From positions 627,501-691,500 of the forward strand of contig NZ_JAOBPO010000001.1 of NCBI RefSeq assembly GCF_025574485.1: a stretch of 64,000 bases of DNA, given 5' to 3'. Shown here piece after piece: positions 43,490 to 52,783 of this stretch (within the stretch, counting starts at the first letter, position 1; each line of letters starts with the position of its first letter). The DNA comes from Kordiimonas aquimaris (GTDB lineage: Bacteria > Pseudomonadota > Alphaproteobacteria > Sphingomonadales > Kordiimonadaceae). Both the position numbers and the translations under genes were made by a program. The notes beneath the pieces are model-generated. The model did not search any database and was not told where the DNA came from. It saw only the letters and a list, made by a program, of their open reading frames with translations.

Positions 43490-43745
43490 TAGATTTTTCC
43501 CCGAAAGTTATCTTTATGGTTCACTTTGGGCTCTTCTTCGCAATATAAGAAAAGCCTGCCCCCAATATTTTGTTATTTTACAAAACAATATAGCGCATAA
43601 CTTAAAAAGTATAACGCTCTTCCTTGAGGGATTTTGGCTGTTATTTTGCCGCGAGTAAACACATACTTCTGATTATTTGCTAACTTTGATAGTGTGCTCG
43701 GTATTTTCACATATGATGTGTGCAAAATGGGGAGCTAACGTCAGT

Positions 43746-44876
43746 ATGAGATTATCAAAATGTCATAACATAAGTGACTTACGCACGTTGGCGCAGCGCC
43801 GCCTGCCAGCACCAATGTTTCACTATATTGACGGCGGTGCTGACGATGAATGGTCATTGCACAATAATACGGCGGCATTTGACAAATATGAGCTTATGCC
43901 AAACGTATTGGTCGATGTTGACAGGATTGATTTGAAAACCAAACTTCTGGGTACGGAAATAGCATTACCCTTTTTCCTGTCCCCAACAGGTATGTCACGC
44001 CTTTTCCATCACGACAAAGAATTGGCGGTGGCTCGGGCAGCGGACAAGTTTGGTACTGCTTATGCCCTCTCAACACTTGGAACGACGCGCCTTGAAGATA
44101 TAGCTGATGCCATTGATGTGCCGAAGATATTCCAGCTGTACATTATGAAAGACCGCGGACTAACGCGGGAATTTGTTGCGCGCTGTAAAGCGGCCGGATA
44201 CACAGCGCTTTGTTTGACTGCTGATACACCCGTTGCAGGGAACCGCGAGCGCGACTTGCGTACGGGCATGACAATGCCACCCAAGTTTGGCCTTAAGGGT
44301 TTGTTGAATTTTGCCATGCACCCGCACTGGTCGCTCAGCTACCTGCGGCACCCTAACTTTGATCTGGCGAACGTTGCGCACCGCACAGACGCACTGTCTG
44401 GCGGATCAATGGGGTTGATCGACTATGTTAACAGCCAGTTTGACCGAACGGTTTCATGGAAAGATGTGGAATGGCTTGTTGGTGAATGGGGTGGGCCATT
44501 TATAATCAAGGGACTGCAATCTGTTCCTGATGCTTTGAAAGCACGCGATGTAGGTGCCACCGCATTGATGATATCGAACCATGGTGGCCGCCAACTTGAA
44601 AGCGCCCCAGCCCCTATTGATTGTGTGAAAGATATTCGCGCCGCTGTTGGAAATGACCTGGAGCTTATTGTAGACGGAGGTATCAGGCGCGGTAATCATA
44701 TTGTAAAAGCTTTGAATGCAGGTGCCGATGCATGCTCCATTGGGCGGGCTTATTTATACGGCCTTGCAGCAGGCGGGCAGGCTGGTGTTGAGCGTGCGTT
44801 AACGATTTTGAAAACAGAAACCGAGCGTACAATGGCATTAATGGGATGCCCGTCTATTAATGACATTAAAGGCTGA
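43746..44876 (+). CDS. FMN-dependent alpha-hydroxy acid dehydrogenase (LldD family)
   Basis: 376 aa from ATG 43746, the length expected for L-lactate dehydrogenase/glycolate oxidase homologues; the frame is open 23 codons further upstream but without family sequence. The (beta/alpha)8 barrel shows FHYIDGGADDEWSLHNN, LSPTGMSRLFH, QLYIMKDR, ALCLTADTPVAGNRERD, IIKGLQSVPDA, active-site His/Arg in ISNHGGRQLESAPAPID and VDGGIRRGNHIVKALNAGA. It oxidises a 2-hydroxy acid; lactate is likely but not certain. Confidence 0.9.
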   Translation: MRLSKCHNISDLRTLAQRRLPAPMFHYIDGGADDEWSLHNNTAAFDKYELMPNVLVDVDRIDLKTKLLGTEIALPFFLSPTGMSRLFHHDKELAVARAADKFGTAYALSTLGTTRLEDIADAIDVPKIFQLYIMKDRGLTREFVARCKAAGYTALCLTADTPVAGNRERDLRTGMTMPPKFGLKGLLNFAMHPHWSLSYLRHPNFDLANVAHRTDALSGGSMGLIDYVNSQFDRTVSWKDVEWLVGEWGGPFIIKGLQSVPDALKARDVGATALMISNHGGRQLESAPAPIDCVKDIRAAVGNDLELIVDGGIRRGNHIVKALNAGADACSIGRAYLYGLAAGGQAGVERALTILKTETERTMALMGCPSINDIKG

Positions 44877-44888
44877 AGGGCAGCTTCC

Positions 44889-47015
44889 TTATTGCGCCAA
44901 TCTTTCATGAAGATATGTATACTCGATTGCTCTAGCGGTGGAGCGAAGGTGGTAATCACCAGGCGCAGGCCCGCCTGCCAATTCCCAGTAATGGCCGCCC
45001 TGCTTATCTTCGAAATAGAGTGTATCATGGCCTAGTGTTTTTAATTTGGCATGGAAGCGTCTTGCATGACCAGGCAGCACACGATCATCATCAACAGATG
45101 TGATAATCAGGGGTGTCGGGTAAACGGCATTGCGTTTCAGCCGTTGTAGCGGCGAGTAGCCTGCAATGTAATCACGAATATCACTGCTATCGCGAGGGTC
45201 GCCGTATTCAGCGGCCCATGTCGAACCGGGTCCAAGCTTGTGATACGTCAGCATATCGATAAGCGGGCCGCCAACAACAACGGCGTTCATGAGTTCAGGG
45301 CGCTGTGTCATTAGGGCGGCGACCATCAAGCCACCATTTGAGCGTCCCATGATGCCGGTATGTTTGGGAGCAGTAATGCCACGCTTATGTAAATCCTCTA
45401 ATATAGCGGCCATATCATCGTAGGGCTGCTGGCGATTTTTAAGCATGGCTGTTTGGTGCCATGCTGGCCCTCGTTCACCACCACCACGCAGATAGGCGTG
45501 GACGTAAACACCACCTTTTTCCAGCCACAGCTTGCCAAAAATAGCCTCATAGCGCGGTGTAACGGCAACATCAAAACCGCCGTAGCCATAAACAAGTGTT
45601 GGGTTTTTACCGTTATACTCCATGTTTTTGCGGTGCATGATCGTGTATGATAGCAGTGTGCCGTCTTCGCTGGTGGTGTGTAATATTTTTGTGGTTAGGT
45701 TATCCGTTTTAAATGCGGGTTGAGAGCGGTACAGAATTTTTTCTGTGCCGTTTTCGGGATCAAAAAGAGATAAACGAGGCGGGGACAGTGGCGCTTCAAT
45801 TTTGAGCGCTAATTGCCCTGCTTCGGTACCTTGAAGTGTAATAAAATGATCTGCCGGTAATGGTAAAGTTTCCGCATGAATACCTGATTCTATTTCATTA
45901 ACAGCAATGATGCGGCTGCGATATGCACGTAACAGTTCGATATAAAGCGTATCCCCTATACTGGCGGTGGACCTGATCGCTTCGCCGGATTTGGGAATAT
46001 AAAGCGCTTTTACATCGGCAATGTTTTGACTTTGCATCAAGGCCACTAGTGAAACGGAAACAAGCGCCCCGCTGGGCAGGAGTTCTGTTGTGCCAGGTGG
46101 CAGCCAATCCTGATTAAGTCTTATGAGTAACCCGCCTTTGAAGGCACCAATGACTTGTGCTTTGCGCGGCAGTGGTATAGGCGCTTGTGCGCCATCAAGG
46201 CCAATGTATGTATATTCGGTATCAAAGAAACTAGGGCGCGTTGCAACAACAAAACCATCGACGCCGCCAGCGCGTACCAGCATAGGAAACTGAAAAGCAT
46301 CTTGTGCGTCAATTTCAAATAACGTGACAGCACTAGACAGGCTTGTGCCGCGGCGCCATAGGCGCAGTGTTGCAGGCAACCCTGCCTCATTGGCTCGTCC
46401 ACCTTCAAGTGTGCTGCCAACAAGTAAGGTGTCCGTATCGTACCAAGTGACTGATGATTTATCTTCTCTCAGCATGAAGCCGTTTTCAACGAAACGCATA
46501 CTTGAAAGGTCAAATTCCCGAACCTCATGTGCGTCTTTCCCGTTATCAGATATCGAAACAAGACAGCGATTATCATTACAGTTTGCGCCTGCAAATATCC
46601 ATTTACGATCTTCTTCCTGAGCTAGGGCATCAAAGTCCAGCAGGGTTTCCCAGCGTGGTTGGCCTGCATAATACTGTACGCGTGATGTGCGCTGCCACAA
46701 TCCTAACGGATGATCTGTTCCTTGATAGTAATTGAAAACATTGTTGCCTGAGAAGCGTACATTGGGAAGCCTGCCAGGCCTTGTTAGAACGGCTTCTGCC
46801 TCGAGCTGGTACACCTCGAAAAGCTGGTTTTGCTGCAATGCACGCCGGGTCTTATTAGTCTCGGCTTCTGCCCAAAAAAGAGCGCGAGCCCCATAGCTTT
46901 CGTCGAGCCATGCATTTTCCCATGAATTATCTTGTGCATATGAAGACATGCCGAATAGGCCGTATATGGCCGTTATAGATACCAAGAAAAAATATTGTGT
47001 GGCGCGCAATGTCAT
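44889..47015 (-). CDS. Exported prolyl oligopeptidase-family serine peptidase (S9A)
   Basis: 708 aa from ATG 47015 with GAGG upstream; a TTG seven codons earlier is in frame. Signal peptide (FFLVSITAIYGLFGMSSYA). An N-terminal seven-bladed propeller region is followed by the hydrolase domain: NPTLVYGYGGFDVAVTPRY, LRGGGERGPAWH, nucleophile GRSNGG, Asp in SVDDDRVLPGHARRF and His in GGHYWELAGG. It cleaves short proline-containing peptides in the periplasm. It is convergent with the hydroxy-acid dehydrogenase gene. Confidence 0.92.
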   Translation of the reverse strand: MTLRATQYFFLVSITAIYGLFGMSSYAQDNSWENAWLDESYGARALFWAEAETNKTRRALQQNQLFEVYQLEAEAVLTRPGRLPNVRFSGNNVFNYYQGTDHPLGLWQRTSRVQYYAGQPRWETLLDFDALAQEEDRKWIFAGANCNDNRCLVSISDNGKDAHEVREFDLSSMRFVENGFMLREDKSSVTWYDTDTLLVGSTLEGGRANEAGLPATLRLWRRGTSLSSAVTLFEIDAQDAFQFPMLVRAGGVDGFVVATRPSFFDTEYTYIGLDGAQAPIPLPRKAQVIGAFKGGLLIRLNQDWLPPGTTELLPSGALVSVSLVALMQSQNIADVKALYIPKSGEAIRSTASIGDTLYIELLRAYRSRIIAVNEIESGIHAETLPLPADHFITLQGTEAGQLALKIEAPLSPPRLSLFDPENGTEKILYRSQPAFKTDNLTTKILHTTSEDGTLLSYTIMHRKNMEYNGKNPTLVYGYGGFDVAVTPRYEAIFGKLWLEKGGVYVHAYLRGGGERGPAWHQTAMLKNRQQPYDDMAAILEDLHKRGITAPKHTGIMGRSNGGLMVAALMTQRPELMNAVVVGGPLIDMLTYHKLGPGSTWAAEYGDPRDSSDIRDYIAGYSPLQRLKRNAVYPTPLIITSVDDDRVLPGHARRFHAKLKTLGHDTLYFEDKQGGHYWELAGGPAPGDYHLRSTARAIEYTYLHERLAQ

Positions 47016-47179
47016 AGACTCAACCTCGTATCCCAACCTTATCTTTTTATGTTAACTTGTTATACGCTTGGTGAACATAGCATTTACATTGATGCTTTTA
47101 TGTAGCGGTTTTCTCAACTACGTGAATTGGCACATATAGTTTTATACGATAGAGTTTCGGTAGTAGGCTATTAAGGGGA

Positions 47180-48745
47180 ATGTCGATGGTTTGGTCACGC
47201 GTGATTATGGGTGTTAGTCTTTGTTTGGGGGTTGCTGCGTGTGAAGAAGTGGCGCCAGCACCATTTTCGTTTGTTGAGGCAACAATTGCTGATGTTCACC
47301 AAGCGATTACTTCGGGTCAGATGACTTGTGAGCAGGTTGTTTCAGGGTATGTAGCACGTATCGAGGCGCACGATAAATCAAGCGGTTTAAATGCAATTAC
47401 TAACATTAATGCCTATGCAATAAATCGTGCACGTGAAACAGATACTTCTCTCAGAAACGGTGAGCAACAAGGGCCGCTTTTTTGTGTACCAATTCTAGTC
47501 AAAGATAACTTTGATACGCATGACATGCCGACAACAGGTGGCTCAATTGCGCTTAAGGACAGTTACCCACCGGATGATGCTTTTATGGTGCGCAAACTGC
47601 GCGCAGCAGGCGCTATTATCGTCGCGAAAACCAATATGGCGGAATGGGCCTTTAGTCCGCGCCAAACAGTTAGTTCCTCCAATGGCACAACAGCGAATGC
47701 TTATAATTTGGACCGTGTGCCAGCGGGCTCAAGCGGTGGCACGGCGTCAGGCATTGCGGCGAGCTTTGCTGTTGCGGGTATGGGTACAGATACGGGTAAT
47801 TCAATCCGCGGTCCTTCATCGCATCTGGCTTTGTTTGGCATTCGTTCAACGATTGGCCTGACCAGCCGTGACGGCGTTATCCCATTATCATTTGATTGGG
47901 ATATTGCAGGACCGATGACCCGCACGGTCACCGACGGTGCCAAGTTATTTAATGTTGTCGCAGGGTATGATCCTGCTGACCCATTTACCGAACTTGGTAA
48001 GGGTAAACGCGAAGCAGACTATACAGCGTTTCTGGATAAAGATGGCCTAAAGGGAGTGCGTCTCGGTGTCTTGCGTGCGCTTGTAGACACCGATGATGCA
48101 GATCCTCAAGTGATTGCTCTTTTTGAAAAGTCACTAGATGACTTGCGCGCCGCTGGCGCTGTCATTGTTGACCCGTTTACTGTCGATAATTTTAACGCCC
48201 ACCTGAACGCAGATGTTTTCTGCGTACGGTTTCGTTATGACATGGGACAATACCTGAAATCACTCGGTGAAAATGCACCTATTAAAGATGTGATGGAAGC
48301 TTATGAAGCTGGTCAGTATTCTGACTATATAAAAGATGGCTTTGAATTTTTTGGCAGCAAGCCAATGAATGTGCATCCAGAACAAGGTGATCCACCGTGC
48401 CTGGATTATCCTAAGCATCCGGCTCGTAAGGCTTTTAAAGACGATATTTTAAAAGCAATGAATGACAATAATGTTGATGCTGTGCTGTATCCGTCCTGGA
48501 CTAACCCGCCAGCTTTCATTGATAAAGCGGATGAAGGTTACAAAGGCGATAATAGCCAGCTTGTTTCACCGCCGTCTGGTTTGCCTGCCGTAACGGTGCC
48601 AATGGGTTACAGTTACGGGAACTTGCCCGCAGGTCTGCAAATACTAGGGGCACCATACGGTGAAGGAAACCTTATAAAATATGCCTATGCTTATGAGCAG
48701 AAAACCAAACACCGCAAACCACCTGAGCAGTTTGCTGTTGAGTGA
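47180..48745 (+). CDS. Amidase-signature lipoprotein
   Basis: 521 aa with a lipoprotein-like signal (IMGVSLCLGVAAC, lipobox). Amidase-signature residues of the Ser-cisSer-Lys triad are visible: Lys in PILVKDNFDT, Ser in AGSSGGTASGIAASFAVAGMGTDTG-type segment and catalytic Ser in NSIRGPSSHLALFG. It hydrolyses an amide of unknown type, probably in the periplasm. Start ATG 47180; AAGGGGAATG precedes it. Confidence 0.9.
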   Translation: MSMVWSRVIMGVSLCLGVAACEEVAPAPFSFVEATIADVHQAITSGQMTCEQVVSGYVARIEAHDKSSGLNAITNINAYAINRARETDTSLRNGEQQGPLFCVPILVKDNFDTHDMPTTGGSIALKDSYPPDDAFMVRKLRAAGAIIVAKTNMAEWAFSPRQTVSSSNGTTANAYNLDRVPAGSSGGTASGIAASFAVAGMGTDTGNSIRGPSSHLALFGIRSTIGLTSRDGVIPLSFDWDIAGPMTRTVTDGAKLFNVVAGYDPADPFTELGKGKREADYTAFLDKDGLKGVRLGVLRALVDTDDADPQVIALFEKSLDDLRAAGAVIVDPFTVDNFNAHLNADVFCVRFRYDMGQYLKSLGENAPIKDVMEAYEAGQYSDYIKDGFEFFGSKPMNVHPEQGDPPCLDYPKHPARKAFKDDILKAMNDNNVDAVLYPSWTNPPAFIDKADEGYKGDNSQLVSPPSGLPAVTVPMGYSYGNLPAGLQILGAPYGEGNLIKYAYAYEQKTKHRKPPEQFAVE

Positions 48746-48758
48746 TAATGCGTAATAC

Positions 48759-49703
48759 CTAATTGCGCCTAGCTAGCCAAGCATCAAGGTCATGTATCAT
48801 GCTGCGTAACTGTTGCAGCCTGACTTCATGCACACTTTTCTCTGAGCTAACGCCCTCGGAAATCCAATACCAGGTCGGCGCTTGCTTTCGTATCGCGAGA
48901 TCTTCTTCAAATGATGGTGTTTTAGCGGTCCACTCATTCTCCAGCGATTTCAGGTCAGCCAGTTTTTGCTCAATCAGAGAATAGATCTCGTTTGATCTTC
49001 CCGATTTCTGTATCTGCTCAGTGACAGTAACTGGTAGAAGAAAAGAGGGGTAGGGCGCGTTTGTAGGCATTCGTTTTAACTCTTCAAGAAGAAGGTTAAC
49101 CGCCTGATCTGCGTCCCCGTTTTCAAAATAGTTTGAGATATAAACCGCTAGCTGTTTGGAGCGCCCATTAATCTCGATACTACTGGGTGCATATTTGGCG
49201 ATATACTCATCAAGCATTTCACGTGTTTCTTCAGGTCTGTCATAGGCTCGGCGACGAATTTGCATGACACGTTGCCACGATATGCGGCCAATAACATCTT
49301 CTCGCTCCATCAGGTCTTCAAGGTGAGCCTCAGAGTCGACAGCCATTAATGACAAAAACAATAGGTTGCCCAGTGCAAATTGATCTACAGGGTTTTCGGG
49401 CATTGTGTTGATGTCAGGTGCAACAAAAGGCATATATTTTTGCATGATCGCACGTTGATTACGTGTGTAAAGTGACTGCTTTTCCATAAGTTCGGTCATG
49501 GCAAGCGCGAGCACATCATTCGGGCTGATAACACCGGCATAGGAGCCAACTGGAGGTGGTGTGCTGTCTTCTTGTGCGGATGCATGTGATGTTAGAGTTG
49601 ACGCTGTAATTAGAATAGTCAGAAAAAATGGGATGGTAGCAAGCCGCGACATAACGTTAACTGTTGCTTGTCGTGAGGGTTTTGTATCAGAGGTCATTCT
49701 CAT
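48759..49703 (-). CDS. Exported protein of unknown function
   Basis: 314 aa, not recognised. A signal peptide is likely but begins late (SRLATIPFFLTILITASTLTSHASAQ), so ATG 49652 may be the true start. The mature part is helical, with an arginine/glutamate-rich repeat-like middle (QIRRRAYDRPEETREMLDEYIAKY) and an NYFENGDADQAVNLLLEELKRMP helix pair that resembles a TPR. It is convergent with the amidase and divergent from the LytS-type kinase. Confidence 0.6.
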   Translation of the reverse strand: MRMTSDTKPSRQATVNVMSRLATIPFFLTILITASTLTSHASAQEDSTPPPVGSYAGVISPNDVLALAMTELMEKQSLYTRNQRAIMQKYMPFVAPDINTMPENPVDQFALGNLLFLSLMAVDSEAHLEDLMEREDVIGRISWQRVMQIRRRAYDRPEETREMLDEYIAKYAPSSIEINGRSKQLAVYISNYFENGDADQAVNLLLEELKRMPTNAPYPSFLLPVTVTEQIQKSGRSNEIYSLIEQKLADLKSLENEWTAKTPSFEEDLAIRKQAPTWYWISEGVSSEKSVHEVRLQQLRSMIHDLDAWLARRN

Positions 49704-49950
49704 TTCAATTCACCTTATTATTGACGGTAAATCAATGTATGCGGTGAATACACAGAAACCCATTTCGGCTTCTCTAGATGGTCCGAGTAGTGTGTTGAGC
49801 GGTCAAATATGTTTTGGCGGTGGGGTGGCACATATAAATTTACCGTTGGTACTGCTGCACAGACCGGTTAGCCGCATTGTTGTTGAGAGCCTGAAGTAAA
49901 CACTGTTGTTTGATGTTGGTGTATTTAACAGGAAAGAAGTGACAGCTGTG

Positions 49951-50994
49951 ATGAGGTTTCCTCGATATGAACGTAGCTTTTGGTTTAGTTATTCGCTGGC
50001 GTGGCTGACATTTGCGTCCGGGTATGCGGCGCTTCATTTGTTGTCGGAAAATCCGTCCGTGGTGAAGGCAATTAGCATATCTTTGCGAAATATTGTTCCT
50101 GCCGCGCTGCTTGGTATTGCGGTAATATTCTATAATAACCGGGTAATGCAACGGTTTGAAAATCGGTGGGTGCAGCTGGCTATTCAGGCGGTATCTGCAT
50201 TTTGTTATGCCGGGTTTTGGGTGTTGCTGGTTTGGCTTATGGGGCTATCGAGGATGAGTTTGCTAAAAGGCACCTTCTTTTTCTTTTTGCCGCCCATCGA
50301 AGCTGTTCACTGGCATATGTTGGCGGGTGTTTTGATTTACTCAACTATATCCGGTGTGCAGTATGCCATCGCTGAATCACAGACAAAGTGGGCGATGTTG
50401 AAAAATGCAGAAGTACAACTCGCGCTGGCGAAATTTGACCCGCATTTCCTTTTCAACACACTTAATGGCATACGCCATCTAATCAGAAAAGATTCTGCCG
50501 CTGCAGAGAGCGCTCATGTCAAGTTGGCTGAACTGTTACGTGCGTCTTTAGTCGCCGTTCAAACAGGTGAAGATGCTGTTAGTTTGGCGTATGAAATGGA
50601 ACTCAGTAATTTATATCTTGAGCTGCAGCAGCTACGTTTTAGGGACCGCCTTTCCATTGTCAGAAACATTGATAAAAGTGCATTGGATGTGATGGTGCCA
50701 CCATTGATTTTGCAGCCGCTTCTGGAGAATGCCATACGATACGGCGTTGAAGGTAGTAGCCAAAATAGCACCCTTCATTTGGATGTGATGGATGACCTGA
50801 AGCACGCCACAATCCAAGTGCGTAACACGATCACTTCTCAAAAAGACGATGAATTTGATGAACGTGAAGGTATGGGGCTATCTATTGTAAAAACACGACT
50901 TAAAGGTTTTGCTAGTGACGCACATATGAAGGCACGTACGTCAGATGATGGCAAATGTTTTACTGCTATAATAACCGTGCCGCACGAATGTTAA
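49951..50994 (+). CDS. LytS-type sensor histidine kinase
   Basis: 347 aa from ATG 49951 (GTG 49939 is also possible). Four hydrophobic segments occupy residues 1-140 (WFSYSLAWLTFASGYAALHL and following). The His_kinase domain has FDPHFLFNTLNGIRHLI, with the phosphoacceptor His, and a compact ATPase domain (LILQPLLENAIRYGVEG, GMGLSIVKTRLKG). The LytTR regulator follows after 19 nt, forming a two-component pair. Signal unknown. Confidence 0.88.
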   Translation: MRFPRYERSFWFSYSLAWLTFASGYAALHLLSENPSVVKAISISLRNIVPAALLGIAVIFYNNRVMQRFENRWVQLAIQAVSAFCYAGFWVLLVWLMGLSRMSLLKGTFFFFLPPIEAVHWHMLAGVLIYSTISGVQYAIAESQTKWAMLKNAEVQLALAKFDPHFLFNTLNGIRHLIRKDSAAAESAHVKLAELLRASLVAVQTGEDAVSLAYEMELSNLYLELQQLRFRDRLSIVRNIDKSALDVMVPPLILQPLLENAIRYGVEGSSQNSTLHLDVMDDLKHATIQVRNTITSQKDDEFDEREGMGLSIVKTRLKGFASDAHMKARTSDDGKCFTAIITVPHEC

Positions 50995-51013
50995 GAATGA
51001 TGAAAGCATCGCC

Positions 51014-51745
51014 ATGAAATGCGTCATTGTTGAAGATGAAACATTGTCTGCTGAAAGCCTCTCTTTTCTGATCGAGCAAACCAGTCTTGATTTGGTTGGC
51101 CTGGCGACAAACGGCTCAGATGCTATTGAAATGATAGACACGCTCAAGCCTGATGTGGCGTTTCTGGATATAAAAATACCAGGTATTTCAGGTTTGAAGG
51201 TGGCGGCTTTAACTATGCATAAGCCTCATATTATTTTCACAACTGCATATGCACAGCATGCCATTACAGCATTTGAACTGGGTGTCGTAGATTACTTGTT
51301 GAAACCATATGACAGTGATCGTTTTGATCTGGCGATTGAGCGAGCGCAGGCTATCGTTCAAGCTTCTCAGATTCCAACTGAAGCAAGTCGTCTAATGGAG
51401 GTAAGCGATACCAATGCACCGCTCAGCCGTGTGTATGTTCGTCAAGGTGTCAATGTATTTAGTGTGCATTTGGATGAGGTGGAGCGGATTACTGTAGCCG
51501 GAGGGTATTGTGCTCTTATTCGTGGCGACAATGAATATTTGATTGGAATTAGTTTAACAGAATTAGAGAAGAAGCTGGATTGTGAACAATTTATTCGTCT
51601 CAACAGAACCACTGTAATTAACTTACGATATGTTGAAAGTTTGATGCCTCACCCTGATCGCCGATTCAGGGTGTATTGTCGTAATGGTGATGTCTTGATT
51701 GCCAGCCGAAGTGTTTCGAAAAACTTAAGAAGTAAAATACTATAA
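51014..51745 (+). CDS. LytTR-family response regulator
   Basis: 243 aa: receiver (CVIVEDETLSAESL, phospho-Asp in PDVAFLDIKIPGISG, FTTAYAQHAITAFELGVVDYLLKPY) and a C-terminal LytTR DNA-binding domain (VYVRQGVNVFSVHLDEVERITVAGGYCALI, FIRLNRTTVINLRYVESL). It is the partner of the upstream LytS-type kinase. Targets are unknown; the solute-binding-like gene 97 bp downstream is one candidate. Confidence 0.92.
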   Translation: MKCVIVEDETLSAESLSFLIEQTSLDLVGLATNGSDAIEMIDTLKPDVAFLDIKIPGISGLKVAALTMHKPHIIFTTAYAQHAITAFELGVVDYLLKPYDSDRFDLAIERAQAIVQASQIPTEASRLMEVSDTNAPLSRVYVRQGVNVFSVHLDEVERITVAGGYCALIRGDNEYLIGISLTELEKKLDCEQFIRLNRTTVINLRYVESLMPHPDRRFRVYCRNGDVLIASRSVSKNLRSKIL

Positions 51746-51841
51746 GGAATATTATACTTATTGTTACTGGGTGTTATCTGTTTATAAACATTTATAGAAC
51801 AAAGTAATATATTGCATGGGGGTGTGGAGGAGGATTGCTGC

Positions 51842-52600
51842 GTGAACCGTTGCATGGCGCGTTTAATTGGGTCTTTACTTTTATGTGTGTCAACTTCTGC
51901 CTGGGCATTACAGGTGCCAGATAGTGCAGATGCATCCCCTGATATTTCTATTGCCAGCATGGAAATCCCGCTTGCGTATGAAGAGAATGGTAACGGTGTT
52001 TACAACGATGTGCTCAAAAAATTAACAGAAGGGTACACTGGCAATATTAACACTTCTTTTTACCCGGCAGCACGGTTCGATCGCATTATGTCGGGCAGAA
52101 GTGCTGATTGTGCCTATATAGCTACGGATTCGCTGAGTGTGTGGGAATCTGAAGGCATTATGCCGGACGAGCTTGAGTTTATTGGTCCCGTTAATACACT
52201 TTATGTTGTTGTCTATATTCCTAGTGATGCGCCTGATGTCACAACACTGGAAGAAGTGAAGCGGCTTAATGTTGCGTCGGATGTTAATTTATTAGGTGTC
52301 ATCCATTCGTTGGGAATTAAGGAAACGCTAGCACTCCAAAGTCAGGTGCAGATGCTTAATCTTTTAGCAGTTAAACGGATTAATGGCCTGATAGGTTATG
52401 ACTTTGATCTGGATTTTCTATCCAGGGAATTAGGGCATTCTGATAAAATGAAAAAAGCTTCTGTAAGGCTAGATTCGTTAACTGATGGTGTTTTGTGCTT
52501 AAAAACTGAAAAAACAGCATCATTTCGAGCACACTTGCGTGCGCGGCTATCTGAGCTTGAAGACTCAGGTTGGTTGAAAAAGGCCTTTGCAGATTACTAA
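51842..52600 (+). CDS. Periplasmic solute-binding-like protein (family 3)
   Basis: 252 aa from GTG 51842, chosen because GGAGGAGG lies 9 nt before it. Signal peptide (LIGSLLLCVSTSAWA), then a SBP_bac_3-like pattern: ISIASMEIPLAYEENGNGVYNDVLKKLTEG, FYPAARFDRIMSGRSADCAYIATDSLS, and a terminal LRARLSELEDSGWLKKAF. No transporter genes are near. Orphan proteins of this kind often sense a ligand for a signalling system, here perhaps the LytS/LytTR pair. Confidence 0.7.
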   Translation: MNRCMARLIGSLLLCVSTSAWALQVPDSADASPDISIASMEIPLAYEENGNGVYNDVLKKLTEGYTGNINTSFYPAARFDRIMSGRSADCAYIATDSLSVWESEGIMPDELEFIGPVNTLYVVVYIPSDAPDVTTLEEVKRLNVASDVNLLGVIHSLGIKETLALQSQVQMLNLLAVKRINGLIGYDFDLDFLSRELGHSDKMKKASVRLDSLTDGVLCLKTEKTASFRAHLRARLSELEDSGWLKKAFADY

Positions 52601-52783
52601 AAGCTTTCGCCTCAAAAGATGCTAACTTTTGGCCAGTTTATAATAACTTTAGATACAAATAATATGTCTTTAGTTTATTTTATATTCAAAAATTTATATT
52701 TATTTGAATAGGCGGCTATTGCTCGTTACCGTTATGTATTCCCGATTCGGGATTGGCCAACAACGACAGCGAGGGGGATCGTC

